Source: Entophlyctis helioformis
Taxonomy: Eukaryota; Chytridiomycota; Chytridiomycetes; Chytridiales; Chytriomycetaceae
Direction of reading: 5' to 3'
NCBI GenBank assembly: GCA_025526915.1
Contig: JAHLKH010000402.1
Location: 1-14,525 of the forward strand
Length of the DNA: 14,525 nt
Under the pieces are notes generated by a model. That model was not told the DNA's origin. It ran no database searches and saw only the letters and a list, made by a program, of their open reading frames with translations. The position numbers and the translations under genes are program-made. This document shows, one piece after another, positions 10,801-14,525 of the stretch (position 1 is the stretch's first letter; every line of letters starts with the position of its first letter).

Positions 10801-12710
10801 TTGGATTCAACATTGCCGACTATCTAGGTAAGCTTGGTTCACAAGCATGTCTGCCTTGCTTGCCATTGCTCTGGCCGTTACTGACACTGCTGCTCCGCGT
10901 ATATCTTGGACAGTCGATCTGACCATGCATGTCAGCAGCACGGGCCAGCCGAATGATGCAGATGCAGACCAGGCAGCCAGCGCGACGAGTGCAATTGCAT
11001 CAAGCCAGGCAACACCGCTGCTGTCGACTCTTAGTGAGCAGTTTACATCGCCAGAGTTTTCAGGAGCACCGGCGAGCCCTGTCAACCGTCGCCGCTCAGC
11101 CATCCGCGCCTTGCAGGAAGATCAGCTGTTTTCACGCAAGCCGCATGCCGATGGCCACTCGCCGCACCGACCCAGATCGACGACAGGCGATGGACTGGCA
11201 AACGACAGCAGCTCGACTGCGAACGGAATTACCTTGCGCGTTCCACAGGCCGCCGCTGATGGCATTCGGAGAGTCCGACCTGCTGGGGCAGCTGGCGATG
11301 AGTTGTCTTCCGGCCAGCCAGGCGTCAGCCGTGCAGGTGCCATTTCGGCGCGTCGCGAGCAAAACCGCAACGCGCCTGATCCGTTTGCGGCAGTCGTTCG
11401 GCCGCAGATGAGCGAACAGCTGTCGCAGCTCATCCAGGCATACACAGAGTCGTCTGTGGGCACATCCATCCGACAGCAGGTCGCTCAGACGATTGCAGCT
11501 GCCTATCCGGCCGGCGCTCCACGAAGCTCGTATCTGCGCGGCTCGACAGGCCACTCTGCTGCTGCCTCGCTCTCCAACATTTCGATGCGATTAGCTGGTA
11601 CATCGGTATCCGACATGGCGAATCGTATGGGTGATGCTGCCTCGAACTTTTTCGGATACAGCCAGTCGCCGGCGCAGCGAGCGCGAATCTCTGGCTGGTC
11701 GCAGTTTATGATCCTGTCAGGGCGGACGTTCAAGAACCTGTACCGCAACCCGGACTTGCTCCGCACACAGTACCTGCTGAGCGTGGTGGTCGCACTCATT
11801 TGCGGGTTCCTGTACTGGAAGGTGGACGACACGCTCGCTGGGTTCCAGAACCGGCTCGGCATCATGTTCTTTATCTGCTCGGTGTTTGGGTTCGCGTGTC
11901 TCAGCTCGATGCATGTGTTTGCGACCGAGCGCCTCATTTTTGTGCGCGAGCGTGCCAACCGTACTATTCGCCCATCACGTACTTTATCCCCAAGGTGCGT
12001 GGCTGCTCCGTCCATAGAGAATGGGATGACTGTGGTGGGAGGCGGGGCAGACAAGGCTGGCTGTGCTGACATGCTCTGGCTGGTGACGATCGAGTAGATC
12101 CTGTTTGATGTTGTGCCCATGCGCGTTGTGCCGCCGCTCATTCTGGGCTTGATCTGCTACCACATGATTGGCCTGCGGTCCGAGGTGACGCTGTTCTTGC
12201 GGTTCCTGCTTGTGCTCGTGCTCTTCAACATGACGGCGGCGTCCGTCTGCCTTGCAATCAGCATCATCTTCAAGGACATGGGTGTGGCGTCGCTTGTGGC
12301 GACCCTTGTGATGCTGTTTGAGATGCTGTTTGGCGGGCTGCTTCTCAACAAGTCGTCGATTCCGCCGGCGTTCCAGTGGCTGCAGCGGCTCAGTTTCTTC
12401 AACTATGCGTTTGAGGCGCTTGTCGTCAACGAGGTCAATGGACTCACGCTTGTGGAGAAGAAGTTTGGGCTCAATATTGATGTACGTTGGTTGCCCTGCT
12501 TGTACTGGCTTGCGTCTGGCTGTGTGGATACTGGAGCTCATGCTGATGCACGGCTGGTGGTGACAGGTGCCGGGCAGTCTGGTGCTGCAAGAGTTTGGAC
12601 TGAATGCGCTCGCGTACTGGGACGACGTCAAGCTGCTCTGCATCATGACGTCTGTGTCTTTTGGCGTCGCGTTCCTCTGGCTGCAGTTCATTGTCAAGGA
12701 GCGTCGCTGA
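7841..12710 (+). CDS. ADP1: Adp1-like ABCG-family ABC transporter with EGF-like ectodomain
   Basis: Layout: possible signal peptide (about 7950-8025), Gln-rich spacer, EGF-like Cys motif (CPPCFDC at 8327, then [10 protein letters not shown]), second EGF-like motif (LCGHL...[12 protein letters not shown]), Cys-rich luminal region, [10 protein letters not shown], one membrane segment (about 9580-9665), NBD (10040-10800), Ser-rich linker, and a six-helix ABC2-type membrane domain ending KERR-stop at 12708-12710. The order and many motifs match yeast Adp1, a poorly characterised ABCG protein; the substrate is unknown. Exons: 7841-8452, 8582-8675, 8747-8857, 8940-9091, 9166-9372, 9450-10230, 10301-10827, 10914-11994, 12098-12481, 12567-12710, about 1,360 codons against about 1,050 in yeast. 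About 16 single-base breaks interrupt the frame while all NBD motifs remain. The start is uncertain: 7841 is the only ATG in the signal-peptide frame upstream of the hydrophobic stretch, and an additional indel is needed before the Gln-rich part. Confidence 0.85.
7950..8030 (+). other. Possible signal peptide of the transporter
   Basis: In the frame of ATG 7841, 7944-8027 reads [19 protein letters not shown] followed by VLRVPGLSA. This is a basic stretch, a hydrophobic core and an A-x-A-like end, as expected for a protein whose EGF-like part lies outside the cytosol. An overlapping frame ([17 protein letters not shown]) also looks signal-like, so the choice of frame is not settled. Confidence 0.35.
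8327..8673 (+). other. EGF-like cysteine-rich module of the transporter (split by an intron)
   Basis: Exon 8327-8452 gives CPPCFDC...CLNFGNC and [15 protein letters not shown]. Removing intron 8453-8581 (GTAAGT...GGCAG, phase 1) joins AQP to [14 protein letters not shown] and then [14 protein letters not shown]. The spacing of cysteines and Gly-Phe/Gly-Trp resembles EGF/laminin-type repeats and the N-terminus of yeast Adp1. A missing base near 8391-8396 separates the two halves of the first repeat. Confidence 0.8.
8453..8581 (+). other. Intron 1 of the transporter (129 nt) and list of the others
   Basis: The donor is GTAAGT, the acceptor GGCAG, and a GACTGAC motif lies inside. The remaining introns placed by family conservation and phase are 8676-8746, 8858-8939, 9092-9165 (or from 9088), 9373-9449, 10231-10300, 10828-10913, 11995-12097 and 12482-12566. 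Donors include GTATGG, GTAAGC, GTAATG, GTATGC, GTGCGT and GTACGT. CTGAC or CTGAT precedes the acceptor in most of them. Confidence 0.75.
10040..10827 (+). other. Nucleotide-binding domain of the transporter
   Basis: All ATPase motifs are visible: Walker [10 protein letters not shown] (about 10097-10131, after restoring one G at 10099-10100); Q-loop glutamine in VDQED (10305-10319), just after intron 10231-10300; ABC signature ISGGEKRR (10494-10517); Walker [13 protein letters not shown] (10553-10588); and H-loop histidine in TIHQPRSN (10662-10685). These are typical ABCG forms. ATP hydrolysis here would drive export through the downstream membrane domain. Confidence 0.9.
10914..11700 (+). other. 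Long Ser/Ala/Pro-rich linker between NBD and membrane domain
   Basis: About 260 residues of low-complexity, probably cytosolic sequence separate NIADYLVDLTMH from the first membrane helix. The linker carries an RRRS site that could be phosphorylated by a basophilic kinase (inference) and several Ser-Pro pairs. The frame is unbroken throughout this exon. It accounts for most of the extra length over yeast Adp1. Confidence 0.7.
11750..12710 (+). other. ABC2-type membrane domain, six predicted helices
   Basis: Hydrophobic segments lie at about 11757-11820 ([16 protein letters not shown]), 11851-11930 ([14 protein letters not shown]), 12125-12172 ([17 protein letters not shown]), 12188-12275 ([19 protein letters not shown]), 12290-12355 ([19 protein letters not shown]) and 12640-12695 ([18 protein letters not shown]). 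[14 protein letters not shown] precedes intron 11995-12097 but requires one base missing near 11959-11962. The last intron is 12482-12566. Confidence 0.85.
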
Positions 12711-12784
12711 CGGCGGGATGGTGGGGAAGCGTCGACGAGCAATGTCCAAGCAAGGATCGAGCCAGGCCTGATGGGGATGGGCAC

Positions 12785-12790
12785 AATACA
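12785..12790 (+). terminator. AATACA, candidate poly(A) signal of the transporter gene
   Basis: The hexamer AATACA, a known weak variant of AATAAA, lies 75 nt after the transporter stop. It is the only such element between the stop and the convergent gene. The same hexamer occurs on the minus strand 3' of fumarase. This is inferred from position only. Confidence 0.3.
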
Positions 12791-12806
12791 TATGATTGCA
12801 CCTTGT

Positions 12807-13189
12807 TCACTCCGAGGCTGTGGCCGAGTGTGGTGGTGGCGTCCTGGCCAGCGTCGCGTGTGCCAGCGACTGCACCATGAGCGTGTTGGCATGGACGGCG
12901 TCATGGCGCAGGGTATCGAGCGCAGCTTGGAGCGTGTCTGTCTGCAGCGGAGCTGTTAGCGGCGCTCGCACCAGACAGGCGGGGCATACTGCGAGACTTG
13001 CCTCGGTCTGGATGCCTGCAAGGATCGTGTTGCCTGCGTCTGTCTCTGCCACACGACGCAAGACACGACGCGAGACACGGCGTGAGACAGCGTGAGACAG
13101 CCATGCGAGATACAACCGGATGCCAATGGCAAAGACGCACCACGCCGCGCCGTCGCCAGTGCCTCGCTGACGCTTGTCCACGCATGCAT
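12807..13189 (-). CDS. Possible small membrane protein, about 125 aa (one frame break)
   Basis: I do not recognise this protein. On the minus strand an ATG at 13189 opens MHAWTSVSEALATARRGA. After an apparent one-base loss around 13130-13150 the neighbouring frame continues WCVFAIGIRLYLAWLSHAV, a likely membrane helix, then an Arg-rich VSRR repeat, RRVAETDAGNTILAGIQTE, a CPAC motif and a helical C-terminus ending HSATASE with TGA at 12807-12809. The third codon positions of the C-terminal half are strongly G/C, as in the surrounding genes, which favours real coding. The gene is convergent with the transporter, with 96 nt between stop codons, and lies downstream of fumarase on the same strand. 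It could instead be non-coding intergenic DNA, or an exon of a larger model. Confidence 0.35.
13051..13100. repeat. Short imperfect tandem repeat, unit about 12 nt
   Basis: The units acacgacgcaag, acacgacgcgag, acacggcgtgag and acagcgtgag follow one another. On the minus strand, in the frame of the possible small protein, they read as repeated V-S-R-R. The 12-nt (in-frame) period is compatible with a coding repeat. Confidence 0.7.
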
Positions 13190-13502
13190 CTGGTCACCCC
13201 GACGGCCCAGCCGATCGCACCAAGTGTCTCTCGCCAGCGGGTTCGGTCATTGCGTGTTCAGAGGCAAGGGGAAGGGGACGCAGTCGGACAGTCGAACAGT
13301 TGGACAATCGCTGATGAGCAGGAGTGGCAGGCCATAATGCAAGAAAGGCGAGTATGCAGTCTGCAAAAGAAAAGTGTATTGATAAGTAGTGCGGCGACGG
13401 GTCGAGTGCACGCCCATCGTGCACGGCGATACAATGTGGTGGATGATGGCAGTGGTGGACAACGACCAAGACAGCCTTTGGGCGACGGACCGCGAGATGC
13501 GA
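13190..13502. other. Intergenic stretch 3' of fumarase
   Basis: No convincing gene is seen on either strand. On the minus strand it should hold the fumarase 3' UTR and any promoter of the possible small gene. A short direct-repeat-like run, cggacagtcgaacagttggacaatcg, is centred near 13300. Its cause is unknown. Confidence 0.5.
13375..13380 (-). terminator. AATACA on the minus strand, candidate fumarase poly(A) signal
   Basis: Minus-strand AATACA followed by a T-rich CTTTTCTTTTG stretch lies about 123 nt after the fumarase stop. Position and variant hexamer are the only evidence. Confidence 0.3.
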
Positions 13503-13989
13503 TTAGAGCTTGGGGCCAATCATCTTCTCGGGACGCACGTACTCGTCAAACTGCGCGGGGGTGAGGAGGCCGAGGGACACGGTGGCCTCCTTGAGCGAGG
13601 TGCCCTCCTTGTGGGCCTTCTTGGCAGCCTTGGCGGCATTGTCGTAGCCGATGTAGGGGTTGAGGGCCGTCACGAGCATGAGGGACTCGTTGAGGAGCGA
13701 GGCGATGCGCTTCTCGTTGGCCTGGATGCCCACGACACAGTTCTTGGTGAACGAGACCGAGGCATCGGCAATGAGGCGCACGGACTGCAGGAGGTTGCGG
13801 ATGAGCACGGGCTTGAACACGTTGAGCTGGTTGGGGTTGCGTGCGCGTGTGTGTGCGCGTTAGTCGCGTTGTGCAGCACAAGCAGAGACGACGCGTTCAG
13901 CGTGCACAACGTACCTCAAAGTGGCCCTGGGCACCGGCAATGGTAATGGCAGTGTGGTTGCCCATAACCTGCGCGCAGACCATGGTCAT

Positions 13990-14028
<39 letters not shown>

Positions 14029-14525
14029 GGACGAGCCGGGCTCGTTCTCGGGGAGGAGGAGCTCGCCGAGACCGCAGCGCGGGCCGGAGCCAAGGAGGCG
14101 GATGTCGTTGGCGATCTTGTTGAGCGACACGGCGAGGACGTTGAGCGCGCCGCTGGCCTCGACAATGGCGTCGTGGGCAGCAAGAGCCTCGAACTGTGCA
14201 GTGTGCAGCGTTGGCGCGCGTCAGTGGCCATGCGGAGTCTTTGCGAGAGACGGATGCAATGCACACATATTGCCACCTTGTTGGGAGCGGTCTGGAAGGG
14301 AAGGCCGGTCTCCTTGGCGATCTGGTTGGCGATCTTGACATCAAAGCCAGCGCGGGTGTTGAGGCCCTGATGAGCCGAAAATAGAAAGCAGCGAGCCAAG
14401 TGGGTCGGCATGCAGTGGGATGAGACACAGCCAAAAGAGCAGAGCAGACAAGGCAGGCAGACATACAGTGCCGACAGCAGCCGCCTGAGCGAGGAGGTAG
14501 AGGCGGGAAGCGTGTTCTTGACGCG
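13503..14525 (-). CDS. FUM1: Fumarate hydratase, class II (5' partial)
   Basis: Fumarase interconverts fumarate and (S)-malate in the TCA cycle and, in the cytosol, supports other roles. Exons on the minus strand, in gene order: from beyond 14525 to 14467, 14366-14277, 14193-13915 and 13826-13503, with TAA at 13505-13503. The frame reads [55 protein letters not shown] and then [18 protein letters not shown]. The superfamily signature [11 protein letters not shown] with its catalytic-loop serine is intact, and the C-terminal fumarase domain ends in EKMIGPKL. All three introns are phase 0. A GGG at 14505-14507 lacks one base, splitting RVKNTLP from RLYLLAQ. The N-terminus, including any mitochondrial targeting peptide, lies outside the window. 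Confidence 0.95.
13827..13914 (-). other. Last fumarase intron (88 nt) with alternating GT/GC tract
   Basis: The minus-strand donor is GTACGT and the acceptor AACCAG, joining HFE to LNVFKPV. The plus strand carries gtgcgcgtgtgtgtgcgcgt at about 13841-13860, an alternating purine-pyrimidine run. The other fumarase introns are 14194-14276 (GTGGCA...CACAG) and 14367-14466 (GTATGT...ATCAG). Confidence 0.85.

Noticed and set aside
7841..12710. Transporter as a decayed pseudogene
   Set aside because: All ATPase motifs, splice sites and membrane helices are intact, breaks are almost only single-base length changes in runs, and fumarase shows the same defect. Not fully excluded without reads.
13838..13862. 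GT/GC alternating tract as a microsatellite or regulatory element
   Set aside because: It is short and imperfect inside an intron. Z-DNA potential is possible but nothing else supports a function.
14340..14395. CTGATGAGCCGAAAA resembling a hammerhead ribozyme core
   Set aside because: There is no stem II between the two conserved boxes and no flanking helices. It lies at the fumarase intron acceptor. A similar ctgatgag at 13312 also lacks a CGAAAC box.

Overview
The window looks like nuclear DNA of a GC-rich, intron-bearing fungus, probably an early-diverging zoosporic (chytrid-type) lineage. Evidence seen in the sequence: 71-129 nt GT-AG introns, many with a CTGAC or CTGAT branch-point-like motif shortly before the acceptor; an ABC transporter of the Adp1 type (an EGF-like ectodomain joined to an ABCG transporter, known to me from fungi); and a eukaryotic-style class II fumarase split by phase-0 introns. 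The exact taxon cannot be read from the sequence.

Layout. (1) Positions 43-7777, plus strand: the 3' part of a gene for a giant protein with ankyrin repeats at its N-terminal end in this window, followed by about 2,000 residues of mostly coiled coil. Its 5' exons lie outside the window. (2) About 7841-12710, plus strand: a complete Adp1-like ABC transporter in about ten exons, with nine introns that I could place from family conservation. Only its N-terminus is unclear. (3) About 12807-13189, minus strand: a possible small membrane-protein gene convergent with the transporter, of low confidence. (4) 13503 to beyond 14525, minus strand: the C-terminal four exons of fumarate hydratase, cut off by the window end. 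The first two genes run rightward and the last two leftward, meeting near 12.75 kb. I see no operon-like functional link. These are a cytoskeletal or scaffold-like protein, a membrane transporter and a TCA-cycle enzyme that happen to be neighbours.

The most striking property is a large number of single-base frame breaks, most of them in short runs of one base. About 16 lie in the transporter, crowded into 8.3-10.46 kb with only one after that. Two or three lie in the ankyrin/coiled-coil gene, one in fumarase, and one is probable in the small minus-strand gene. Conserved motifs are intact on both sides of each break and I see almost no nonsense substitutions. I therefore read them mainly as consensus or assembly errors in living genes, not as pseudogenes. 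Real coordinates in the corrected genome will shift by a few bases.

I did not find a mobile element, CRISPR array, tRNA, rRNA or a clearly new multi-gene system. The most novel items are the architecture of the ankyrin/giant coiled-coil protein with its recent 81-residue tandem duplication, a probable GC-AG intron, and the small convergent gene.
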